NCBI GenBank assembly: GCA_015064885.1
Contig: SVRJ01000003.1
Coordinates: 1-64,000, forward strand
DNA: 64,000 nucleotides
From: Oscillospiraceae bacterium
GTDB taxonomy: Bacteria; Bacillota; Clostridia; Oscillospirales; CAG-272
Reading direction: 5' to 3'
A program made the translations under genes and the position numbers. Below, one piece after another: positions 1 to 7,511 of this stretch. The notes below the pieces were generated by a model. That model was not told the origin of the DNA, did not search any database, and saw only the letters and a program-made list of their open reading frames with translations. The first letter of the stretch is position 1, and every line of letters starts with the position of its first letter.

Positions 1-1112
1 AAACGTTTATTCATGAGTATATTCTCAATGGAACTCAGATAATATGCGAAGCGGTTTACTATGTTGGGGATGACTTGGAGCTCGAGGAACGCTATAGAAT
101 CGTCTATCTTTACGACGAAACGGGTGCGCCTGTCGGTATGAAATACCGAGAACCCTCTTACGCAGAAGGGGTGTATGACGTCTTCTTCTTTGAGAAGAAC
201 CTCCAAGGGGACATAATTGCTGTCTATAATTCGAGCGGCACAAAGCTCATAACCTATGACTATGACGCATGGGGCAACTGCACAGAAAGCTATGCCTCCC
301 AGTTCCTCCCCGGCGGTGCTATCCATAACCCGTTCAGATACCGTGGATATTACTACGATGTTGAGACCGGGTGGTATTATGTAGGTAGCCGTTATTACGA
401 TCCTGAGATCGGGCGGTGGATAAGTTCAGATAATATAGATTATCTTGGCGCTGATGGAAGTTTGCTGAGTTATAATCTGTTTGCATATTGTATGAACGAT
501 CCGGTTAATCGTTTTGATGATAATGGCAACTGGTCTTTGCCTAACTGGGCAAAAGTAGCTATCGGTGCTGTTGCAACAGTCGCAGCAGTTGCAGTGACTG
601 TTGCAACAGGTGGAGCGGCTGCTCCTGTTTTACTTGGAGTTGCTGTTAGTACGATAACAAGTGGGGCGATTGGGTATGCAACTGGCGGTGTTGAAGGTAT
701 GAAGGATGGATTGGCCAATGGGTTTATGATGGGCGGCTTATCTGCGCTTGGTGGATCAGTAGTCTCGGCTGGTGTGAAAGCGGTAAAAACAGCAAGGCAG
801 GGAATAACAATTGGCCGGGGAATGGACAAAGTTAATCGTGCTGCTGGGTTAACAGATACGGCTACATATTCTAGCGATGCGCTTTGGAAACCACTTAATG
901 GTAGCTACTATAATGGAATCAAAAAGATATTCGGAGAAAAAGCAGCTAATGCTGTCAGCTGTGCTTGCAATAAATTGTATATAAAAACTATGCGTACTCT
1001 CGGTGCTGTTATATACGATTCTGGCCTAAATGGGTATGCACAAGCTGGGCAATTCTATGGTATGGAGTTGGAGGTCCTTGAAGGATATGCGAATTTGGTG
1101 CAAATGTATTAA
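1..1112 (+). CDS. RHS repeat-associated core domain protein, C-terminal part (5' end outside window), with variable toxin-like tip
   Basis: Frame is open to the window start; contains the RHS core signature YDAWGN...PFRYRGYYYDVETGWYYVGSRYYDPEIGRWISSDNIDYLG followed by a hydrophobic Gly/Ala-rich pre-toxin segment and unique tip ending ...IYDSGLNGYAQAGQFYGMELEVLEGYANLVQMY*. Confidence 0.92.
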   Translation, partial: TFIHEYILNGTQIICEAVYYVGDDLELEERYRIVYLYDETGAPVGMKYREPSYAEGVYDVFFFEKNLQGDIIAVYNSSGTKLITYDYDAWGNCTESYASQFLPGGAIHNPFRYRGYYYDVETGWYYVGSRYYDPEIGRWISSDNIDYLGADGSLLSYNLFAYCMNDPVNRFDDNGNWSLPNWAKVAIGAVATVAAVAVTVATGGAAAPVLLGVAVSTITSGAIGYATGGVEGMKDGLANGFMMGGLSALGGSVVSAGVKAVKTARQGITIGRGMDKVNRAAGLTDTATYSSDALWKPLNGSYYNGIKKIFGEKAANAVSCACNKLYIKTMRTLGAVIYDSGLNGYAQAGQFYGMELEVLEGYANLVQMY

Positions 1113-1488
1113 CCGAATCCAACCAGACAAACGGATTCACAATTCACCGTTTAGTAATCTAGATAACTCTAGCTATTCATACTCCCAAGTATATTTAGGA
1201 GTAAAAGGTATTGTGAACATTTATTCCCAGGATTTGGTTTTGTCTATGTCTTATTCAGTAAGAGACGGGATCTTGGTAAACATCAAAAAGAATCGGCCCT
1301 ATAAGGTTCTTTTTGACTATGTGGATGGTTCTTGTTACATTAACGATGATAGTCACAAGGGATATGATCATTTGGTAGAACTTCTTTCTACGCTAAAAAA
1401 TCAAATAAAAAACCGCCATCACACATCAGTTTATGAAAATCTCGAGGCAATAATGTTCAATTTTATTGCAAACTACTATAACATATAG
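1030..1488 (+). CDS. Putative immunity-type small protein following the RHS tip (true start probably downstream of 1112)
   Basis: ORF directly after the RHS stop; position typical of an immunity gene; GTG at 1213 with upstream GGAG is one possible start; no recognisable domain. Confidence 0.4.
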   Translation: MGMHKLGNSMVWSWRSLKDMRIWCKCINRIQPDKRIHNSPFSNLDNSSYSYSQVYLGVKGIVNIYSQDLVLSMSYSVRDGILVNIKKNRPYKVLFDYVDGSCYINDDSHKGYDHLVELLSTLKNQIKNRHHTSVYENLEAIMFNFIANYYNI

Positions 1489-1592
1489 TCTATCTGCAAG
1501 CATCGCCTTTTGGGGACAAAAGGCAGTTTGTTGGGATAATCCCAAGCTCTTATGTGAAGATTAAGACTTAACGGTTACAAAATAGCCTTTTA

Positions 1593-2018
1593 GTGAGGAA
1601 ACATCCGGAGGGACTAACCTCCCTCCGGGTGGTACACCTACGGCGACAGCACGTGGAAGGACTTGCTGACAAACTATCCGTCGGGTACAAAAAGACTAAC
1701 ATTATTGAAATTGTGGAAAAAGCAATTCAAACAGAACACTGTTATTTTGTTAAGGTTTCTTGCTACAGATGTTTTCACTTGTTATGTAATCGTGATACAC
1801 TTCAACAGATAATAAACTGTTTTTCTTCAAAAAAATATCAAACAAGGTGTGCTGTTGTAAACGCTTTAGACGAAATTCTTGATGAAGAAAATGCAAAAAC
1901 TATTTTTCACGCACTTGAACACTTTTCTGACATTGAAAAAGAATCATATGCAGTTCAAGATACCATAAATCATTTAAAAACTAAAATTAAATCAATGTAT
2001 GATTTTTCAATCGATTAA
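1593..2018 (+). CDS. Orphan immunity-like protein, possibly alpha-helical/HEAT-like, with its 5' part overlapping an RHS remnant
   Basis: ORF ...NIIEIVEKAIQTEHCYFVKVSCYRCFHLLCNRDTLQQIINCFSSKKYQTRCAVVNALDEILDEENAKTIFHALEHF...; N-terminal ~30 codons are out of frame with RHS-coding sequence, so the start is uncertain. Confidence 0.4.
   Translation: MRKHPEGLTSLRVVHLRRQHVEGLADKLSVGYKKTNIIEIVEKAIQTEHCYFVKVSCYRCFHLLCNRDTLQQIINCFSSKKYQTRCAVVNALDEILDEENAKTIFHALEHFSDIEKESYAVQDTINHLKTKIKSMYDFSID
1605..1641 (+). repeat. Direct repeat copy A (CCGGAGGGACTAACCTCCCTCCGGGTGGTACACCTAC), contains perfect 8-bp hairpin CCGGAGGG/CCCTCCGG
   Basis: Near-identical to 2121-2155 (CCGGAGTGACTAACCTCCATCAGGGCGGTACACCT). 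Confidence 0.75.
1630..1680 (+). pseudogene. RHS repeat remnant (WYTYGDSTWKDLLTNYP)
   Basis: Frame beginning TGG at 1630 reads WYTYGDSTWKDLLTNYP, matching the RHS repeat consensus YxYGDxxWKDLLTxY. Confidence 0.7.
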
Positions 2019-2092
2019 TCCCAACCACTATCCAATATAATACATTTTTCAAATCATCCGGATAACCAAGACTCGATTAACGCAAAAAGTCA

Positions 2093-2115
2093 CCCGCCAA
2101 TTCCACATTGGCGGG
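2093..2115. repeat. Inverted repeat CCCGCCAAT-TCCAC-ATTGGCGGG
   Basis: Perfect 9-bp stem; second copy at 3091-3114. Confidence 0.85.
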
Positions 2116-2120
2116 GAGCC

Positions 2121-2155
2121 CCGGAGTGACTAACCTCCATCAGGGCGGTACACCT
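2121..2155 (+). repeat. Direct repeat copy B
   Basis: Matches 1605-1639 with few substitutions. Confidence 0.75.
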
Positions 2156-2162
2156 CCGCGCG

Positions 2163-2585
2163 GGCGACAGATTACAGCTCCTTAACGGTGAGTATGTAAT
2201 CATAGAGCAAGTTCAGCATGAACTTCTTGAAGCCCCTGTAACCGTCTATAACTTTGAGGTTGAGGATTTTCATACTTATTATGTTACCGATAGTGCCGTG
2301 TTGGTGCATAATAGATGTCATGGTAAGGAATTCCCGGATGATGGGGTTCCGAACTCTTCAAAACTTAAATATGGGCAAAATGGTAAGATATATTCTGCCG
2401 GAACGTATGGACCTGATGGAAAGCTAATGTATAAAATTCACTTTCAAGGTGCCAAACACTATGTGAAAAGTATCAAACGGTATATAATTCCACATGTTCA
2501 CCCACTGGTCAACAATAACGTTTTTTTAAGAGAGGGTGACGCTATTACATTTTTTAAATATCTGAGTAAATATGGAGGGCGAAAC
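2163..2585 (+). pseudogene. Displaced polymorphic-toxin tip: C-terminal HINT (intein-like) motif plus toxin domain
   Basis: Frame reads GDRLQLLNGEYVIIEQVQHELLEAPVTVYNFEVEDFHTYYVTDSAVLVHNRCHGKEFPDDG...; VYNFEVEDFHTYYVTDSAVLVHN is the classic C-terminal PT-HINT motif. Confidence 0.7.
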
Positions 2586-3059
2586 ATGAGTGCTACACTT
2601 TATCTAAGAGTAAAATTAAATAATGATTTTTTCGATACTATTACATCAGCTTTTCTTTTCAAAATAATCAAAGAGGGATGTAACAGGCGAATTGCCATAA
2701 CTGTTGATCATGAAAATTTGGTTCCTTTTGACCAGTGTGAATGTATTTTGGCTTTAGAAGATAGCTTCAACTTTAAACTTGTCACTCCTCTTACGGGGCA
2801 AGATCTTGATTGTGAAGTTGTGGAATATCGTCCCGAACCGCTTAATACTCGTATGATGAATTTACAAGAGATGCTTGAGTTCATTATGAAAGAAAGCATT
2901 GTAAAGCGAATTGATGTATATTTTACGGTTAGTTATGATATTGATGATCTTGACTCTATCAATATATCGGTTGAAGAGTTTGCCAAAGTATTAGAACCTA
3001 TGATTGCTAACAACCGTAGTCCCGATTTTTATTTTCATTGTATTTTAGAGAAGCCATAG
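2586..3059 (+). CDS. Putative immunity protein of the second displaced tip cassette
   Basis: ATG at 2586 preceded by GGAGGG (ribosome-binding site) at 2575-2580; in frame with, but likely separate from, the upstream toxin segment. Confidence 0.5.
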   Translation: MSATLYLRVKLNNDFFDTITSAFLFKIIKEGCNRRIAITVDHENLVPFDQCECILALEDSFNFKLVTPLTGQDLDCEVVEYRPEPLNTRMMNLQEMLEFIMKESIVKRIDVYFTVSYDIDDLDSINISVEEFAKVLEPMIANNRSPDFYFHCILEKP

Positions 3060-3090
3060 AAACAAGAACAGCAATCGCGATGGAAAGTTT

Positions 3091-3114
3091 CCCCGCCAAT
3101 CCATATTGGCGGGG
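3091..3114. repeat. Inverted repeat CCCCGCCAAT-CCAT-ATTGGCGGGG
   Basis: Perfect 10-bp stem; same arms as 2093-2115. Confidence 0.85.
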
Positions 3115-3317
3115 TGGCCCAGAACTAAACTTACACCTACTACAATAACGGCAATATCTCAATTAGGACAAATCACGCTTATACTACTTAGCACAATTCC
3201 GGTCTGCCCGAATTTTCCGGCAGGCCATCTTTTTGCCAAAAACATGAACTGCACTTCATGGGCAACGTCTAATCCTGTGGTATAATATAAAAAAACAAAC
3301 TTTTAAGGAGGTTTTCT

Positions 3318-3479
3318 ATTACAACCACAGAAACAATTAAAGCAAATCTCAGGTGCGTCCGTGTTGCGCAGAATCTCACACAAGAAGAAGCCGCGTTCAG
3401 GTGCGGAACAAGCACAAGACATTACAGCACTACTGTTTGTGAGAGAAAATATTATTCCGAAAATCAAGTTTCCTCTTGA
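3318..3479 (+). pseudogene. Remnant of an XRE/HTH_3 regulator
   Basis: Frame after AAGGAGG reads (ATT)TTTETIKANLRCVRVAQNLTQEEAAFRCGTSTRHYS...*; resembles the N-terminal half of an XRE HTH but lacks ATG and stops early. Confidence 0.45.
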
Positions 3480-3575
3480 ATTACGGCCGATTTTATGATA
3501 TAATAAATACCGAAGGAAATGAAAAACGTACTGCGGTGACAACATTTAAAAAGCACCGACAAAGTGAGGTTACGA

Positions 3576-4187
3576 ATGGCAAAGTTATATTTCAAATACG
3601 GAGCTATGGCTTCTTCAAAGACGGCTAATGCTCTGATGACACGTTTTAACTATGAGGAAAAAGGAAACAAAGTCTGGCTCATCAAACCCGACCTTGATGA
3701 CAGAGACGATTACACCGATGAGAGCGGTGCGCGTATTACAGTGGTAAAATCGCGCATAGGACTATCTGCGGTTGCAGACGCAATAAAAAGGGATGAAGAT
3801 CTTCTTGAACGTTACCGCACATTAATAAGCACCTCTGCCGTCGACGTAATTATCTGCGACGAGTGTCAGTTTCTCACTGCAGACCAGGTCGATCAGCTTA
3901 AGTATATAGCGGAATTTCACGATACACCGGTTTTGTGCTTCGGGCTTCGGGCGGATTTTCTCACCAAGCTTTTTGAAGGCTCAAAGCGTCTGTTCGAGAT
4001 TGCAGACAGTATAAGCGAGGTAAAGTCTGTATGCAGGTGCGGTAAAAAAGCTATCGTCAACGCCAGGATCGACAGTGACGGCAGGATAGTTGTTGTCGGA
4101 GATCAGATCGAGATAGGCGGAAACGACAAATACGAAAGCATGTGCTGGGGATGCTGGCAGATGAGAATAAAGGATGAGAAACGCTGA
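3576..4187 (+). CDS. tdk: Thymidine kinase
   Basis: MAKLYFKYGAMASSKTANAL P-loop variant, DVIICDECQFL, C-terminal Cys zinc ligands (CRCGKKA...CWGCW). Confidence 0.95.
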   Translation: MAKLYFKYGAMASSKTANALMTRFNYEEKGNKVWLIKPDLDDRDDYTDESGARITVVKSRIGLSAVADAIKRDEDLLERYRTLISTSAVDVIICDECQFLTADQVDQLKYIAEFHDTPVLCFGLRADFLTKLFEGSKRLFEIADSISEVKSVCRCGKKAIVNARIDSDGRIVVVGDQIEIGGNDKYESMCWGCWQMRIKDEKR

Positions 4188-4433
4188 ACTCCTGCTCCAA
4201 GGCTTAAAGATGTCGTTACTTAATTTACTGCGGAGTGCTCATAACAGCATCGATCTTTATAAATGCATTGGTATAAGGGCTGCCGGGATGCGCATAACTT
4301 ACGCAAGCGGCGAAGCAAATACCGAAGAAAGATCTGAAACGTATTTATAGGTATGATTTTAGACAAAACAAAGCCGCTGTCGGTATAATATATTCGTTTT
4401 TCAGTGTGATCTAACCAACACACTCCAACGTCT

Positions 4434-4480
4434 GAACCCCTCATGTTATATTACCCGAGGGGTTCGGGCTTTTTTATTTT
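4434..4480 (+). terminator. Rho-independent terminator
   Basis: GAACCCCTC...GAGGGGTTC perfect 9-bp stem followed by CGGGCTTTTTTATTTTTT. Confidence 0.85.
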
Positions 4481-4512
4481 TTGCCTCAAATAAAAATTTT
4501 TTTGAAAACCTA

Positions 4513-4541
4513 TTGACAAAATCAATACTTCGTGATATGAT
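4513..4541 (+). promoter_or_regulatory. Sigma-A-type promoter, extended -10
   Basis: TTGACA-17 nt (ending TGA)-TATGAT upstream of PadR gene. Confidence 0.75.
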
Positions 4542-4565
4542 ATATTATGCAAAGAGGGGTATGCT

Positions 4566-4883
4566 ATGGATATTCAATTAAAGCGAGGTCTGCTCGACGT
4601 CTGCGTACTTACCGCGATAAAAAACGAGGATTCCTACGGCTATAAGATCATAAAGGATATGAAGCCGTATATTGAAATGTCGGAATCTACTTTATATACG
4701 ATCTTAAAGAGGCTTGAAACGGCAAATATGCTCACGGTACGCACTGCGGAGCACAACGGCAGACTCAGAAAATATTATCATATTACAAATGCCGGACTCG
4801 GGCGTATAGAAGACTTCAAGAACGAATGGCGTGAGGTCATGTCTATATATAAGTTTGTGACTAAGGAGGATGAGGCAAGGTGA
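4566..4883 (+). CDS. PadR family transcriptional regulator
   Basis: MDIQLKRGLLDVCVLTAIKNEDSYGYKIIKDM...SESTLYTILKRLE...GRLRKYYHITNAGLGRI. Confidence 0.93.
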   Translation: MDIQLKRGLLDVCVLTAIKNEDSYGYKIIKDMKPYIEMSESTLYTILKRLETANMLTVRTAEHNGRLRKYYHITNAGLGRIEDFKNEWREVMSIYKFVTKEDEAR

Positions 4884-5476
4884 CGAAGAGTGAATTTATT
4901 ACAGAACTAAGAAAAAGGCTTTCGGGGCTGCCAAGTGAGGATATTGAGGAGCGTATCGCCTTTTACAGTGAAATGATAGACGACATGATAGAGGAGGGGC
5001 GTACGGAAAAAGAGGCGTTGCTCGATATTGGCAGCGTCGAGGATATATCATCACAGATAATAAGTGATATTCCTCTTAAAAGAATAGCTAAGGAGCGTAT
5101 AAAGCCGAAAAGACGGATACAAGCATGGGAGATAATACTTTTGGTGCTCGGTTCACCTATATGGTTTTCGCTTGCCGTCGCGGCTGTTTCTGTCATACTC
5201 TCTCTTTACGTCGTGTTGTGGTCTGTGGTCATTTCATTCTGGGCTGTATTCGCATCCCTCATTGCCGGCGGTATTGGCGTTATAGTGGGCGGAGCAGTCA
5301 TTGCTGTGATCGGGAGCAGTATTTCGGGTATCGCGCTTATAGGCTCGGGCCTTGTGTGCGTGGGAATATCGCTATTCGTTTTTATCGGGTGCTCTGCCAT
5401 TACAAAATGCACCGTAATACTTACAAAGAAGATTGCCTTGGGCATTAAAAAATGCTTTATAAGAAAGGAGAAATAA
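4880..5476 (+). CDS. DUF1700/HAAS-type membrane protein
   Basis: MTKSEFITELRKRLSGLPSEDIEERIAFYSEMIDDMIEEGRTEKEAL then multiple TM segments; overlaps PadR stop. Confidence 0.88.
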   Translation: MTKSEFITELRKRLSGLPSEDIEERIAFYSEMIDDMIEEGRTEKEALLDIGSVEDISSQIISDIPLKRIAKERIKPKRRIQAWEIILLVLGSPIWFSLAVAAVSVILSLYVVLWSVVISFWAVFASLIAGGIGVIVGGAVIAVIGSSISGIALIGSGLVCVGISLFVFIGCSAITKCTVILTKKIALGIKKCFIRKEK

Positions 5477-5478
5477 TT

Positions 5479-6444
5479 ATGCGCACGTCAACGAAAATAC
5501 TTATAATAGCCGCAATTTCTCTCATATTGGTAGGAAGCATGATATTCGGATGTGTAATGCTTATGCTTAACTGGGATATTACAAAATTATCGACCGATAA
5601 ATATGAAACGAATGAGCACGAAATAAGCGGGAGCTTCTCGTCGATCTCTGTCGTTACCGAAACTGCAAGCATTGTATTTCTTCCATCTGATAATGAAAAA
5701 TGCTCGGTCGTTTGCTATGAAGAGGAAAAGGTAAAGCACTCTGTTTCCGTAAAGGACGACACGCTCACAGTAGAAGCGGTCAACACAAAAAAATGGTATG
5801 AGCACATTGGCATCAATATCGGTTCACCTAAGATAACGGTATATCTCCCCTTAAGCGAGTACCGGGATCTGTACGTAAAGACCGATACGGGGGCGGTGGA
5901 AATACCTAAAGACTTCACTTTTGAAAATATAGAAATCACCGAAAACACGGGCAGTGTAAAGTGTTATGCCTCCGCATCGGGTAGCCTAAAGATAAAGACG
6001 ACCACAGGAAGCATCCGTATTGAAGGGGTCTCAGCGAATTATATCGACCTTTCGGTTTCTACGGGTAAGGTAACTCTCTCTAATACCGTGTGCGCGGGAG
6101 ACGTCAGCGTAAACGTATCTACCGGCAATGCCGAGCTTTCCGGCGTTTCATGCAAAAATCTTACATCAAGCGGAAGCACCGGAGGTATCTCGCTGGTAAA
6201 CGTTATTGCAACCGAAAAGCTCTCGGTCGAAAGAAGCACCGGTAGCGTAAAATTCAGCCGTTCCGACGCATCCGATATCCTTGTAAAAACCGATACGGGT
6301 AATGTCAGCGGAAGCTTGCTTTCCGAAAAAGTATTCATTACAAGCACGGATACCGGAAGGATCGATGTTCCAAAGACAGCAAGCGGCGGCAGATGTGAGA
6401 TCACCACCGATACGGGAAATATTATAATAAGCATAGAAGAGTAA
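5479..6444 (+). CDS. DUF4097-like (putative adhesin, beta-repeat) protein with N-terminal TM
   Basis: N-terminal TM plus repeated xTxTGxVxxS strands (STGKVTLS, STGGISL, STGSVKFS, DTGNVSGS, DTGRIDVP, DTGNIIIS). Confidence 0.85.
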   Translation: MRTSTKILIIAAISLILVGSMIFGCVMLMLNWDITKLSTDKYETNEHEISGSFSSISVVTETASIVFLPSDNEKCSVVCYEEEKVKHSVSVKDDTLTVEAVNTKKWYEHIGINIGSPKITVYLPLSEYRDLYVKTDTGAVEIPKDFTFENIEITENTGSVKCYASASGSLKIKTTTGSIRIEGVSANYIDLSVSTGKVTLSNTVCAGDVSVNVSTGNAELSGVSCKNLTSSGSTGGISLVNVIATEKLSVERSTGSVKFSRSDASDILVKTDTGNVSGSLLSEKVFITSTDTGRIDVPKTASGGRCEITTDTGNIIISIEE

Positions 6445-6473
6445 CAGATCTTCGCTTCTTCTCCGAGGCAATA

Positions 6474-6515
6474 AAAAGCGTCCCTTAACTGTTGTTTTGG
6501 GATGCTTTTTTACTA
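6474..6515 (+). terminator. Rho-independent terminator
   Basis: AAAGCGTCCC...GGGATGCTTTTTT stem with U-tract. Confidence 0.7.
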
Positions 6516-6545
6516 AAAAATTTGTTTTTAAATTTTCGCTTTCTG

Positions 6546-6574
6546 TTGACAAGCAAAATTAAATATGATATAAT
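6546..6574 (+). promoter_or_regulatory. Sigma-A promoter, extended -10
   Basis: TTGACA-17 nt (ending TGA)-TATAAT. Confidence 0.85.
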
Positions 6575-6629
6575 ACTACCGATATATAGAGGCTATGCAT
6601 TTACAAGGCAGAAAAGGAGAGAGGCATTT

Positions 6630-7457
6630 ATGAACGGCAGAATTTTTGACATTCAAAGATTTTCGGTACACGACGGACCGGGAATAAGAACCACCGTATT
6701 TATGAAGGGCTGTCCTCTTCGCTGTAGATGGTGCCATAATCCCGAAGGGCTTTCTCCGGACCCTCAGCTTCAATTTTTTGAAGAGAAGTGCATAGGATGT
6801 AACGAATGTAAAAGCAGGACTCATCCTTCGGATGCCGATCGCTGTCCTACGGGCGCTTTGTCGGTATGCGGACGCACGGTAGATGAATACGAGATACTGA
6901 CCGAGATAAAGAAGGACCGTATTTTCTATGCGAGAGAAGGCGGAGTAACCTTCTCGGGAGGTGAATGCCTACTGCAAGCAGATTTTGTCACTTCCGCTTT
7001 AAGGCTGGCAAAGGAAATAGGGATACACACCGCGATCGATACCTCAGGGTACGTTCGGTGGGAAGATATACAAAAGACACTTGAATACTGCGACCTGTAC
7101 CTTTACGACGTAAAATGCATGGATGGGAATTTACACAAGGAATACACGGGGGTCGATAATGCGCTTATTCTTGACAATCTGAAAAAGCTCTCCTCTGTGG
7201 GAAAAAGCATATGGATACGCATCCCCGTCATTCCGGATTTCAATGACAATGTGAGTGAGATCGAGCGCATCGCAGAGCTTGTGGCATCGCTTTCCTCGGT
7301 GAAGCAGGTTACTCTTATGCCCTATCACACTCTCGGAGCAAGCAAATATAAAACGCTCGGCATGGATTATCCATACGATGAGTCAAAAAGAATATCTAAC
7401 GAATCGCTTTTGGAGTTTCGGAGAATATTTTTAAATAAAGGCTTAACTGTATGCTAA
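6630..7457 (+). CDS. Glycyl-radical enzyme activating protein (radical SAM)
   Basis: DIQRFSVHDGPGIRTTVFMKGCPLRCRWCHNPEG (CxxxCxxC), ferredoxin-like CIGCNEC, GGVTFSGGECLLQ. Confidence 0.95.
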   Translation: MNGRIFDIQRFSVHDGPGIRTTVFMKGCPLRCRWCHNPEGLSPDPQLQFFEEKCIGCNECKSRTHPSDADRCPTGALSVCGRTVDEYEILTEIKKDRIFYAREGGVTFSGGECLLQADFVTSALRLAKEIGIHTAIDTSGYVRWEDIQKTLEYCDLYLYDVKCMDGNLHKEYTGVDNALILDNLKKLSSVGKSIWIRIPVIPDFNDNVSEIERIAELVASLSSVKQVTLMPYHTLGASKYKTLGMDYPYDESKRISNESLLEFRRIFLNKGLTVC

Positions 7458-7511
7458 GCTGAAGATATTCTCTTATAGATCAACTTCAAAATCAACATTA
7501 AGGAGAAAAAA

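Noticed and set aside
1085-1165. Possible frameshift giving an alternative RHS tip ending EFGANVLTESNQTNGFTIHRLVI
   Set aside because: The annotated frame continues with a tip sequence (YDSGLNGYAQAGQFYGMELEVLEGYANLVQMY) that looks like a natural RHS tip end; the alternative frame is short and blocked upstream by a TGA.
2551-2565. A TTT TTT AAA slippery sequence suggesting programmed -1 frameshifting in the second tip cassette
   Set aside because: AT-rich context makes such heptamers common and the alternative frames hit stops within a few codons; no downstream pseudoknot evident.
4210-4353. 47-codon ORF (MSLLNLLRSAHNSIDLYKCIGIRAAGMRITYASGEANTEERSETYL)
   Set aside because: No RBS of note, no recognisable family, and low support; left unannotated.
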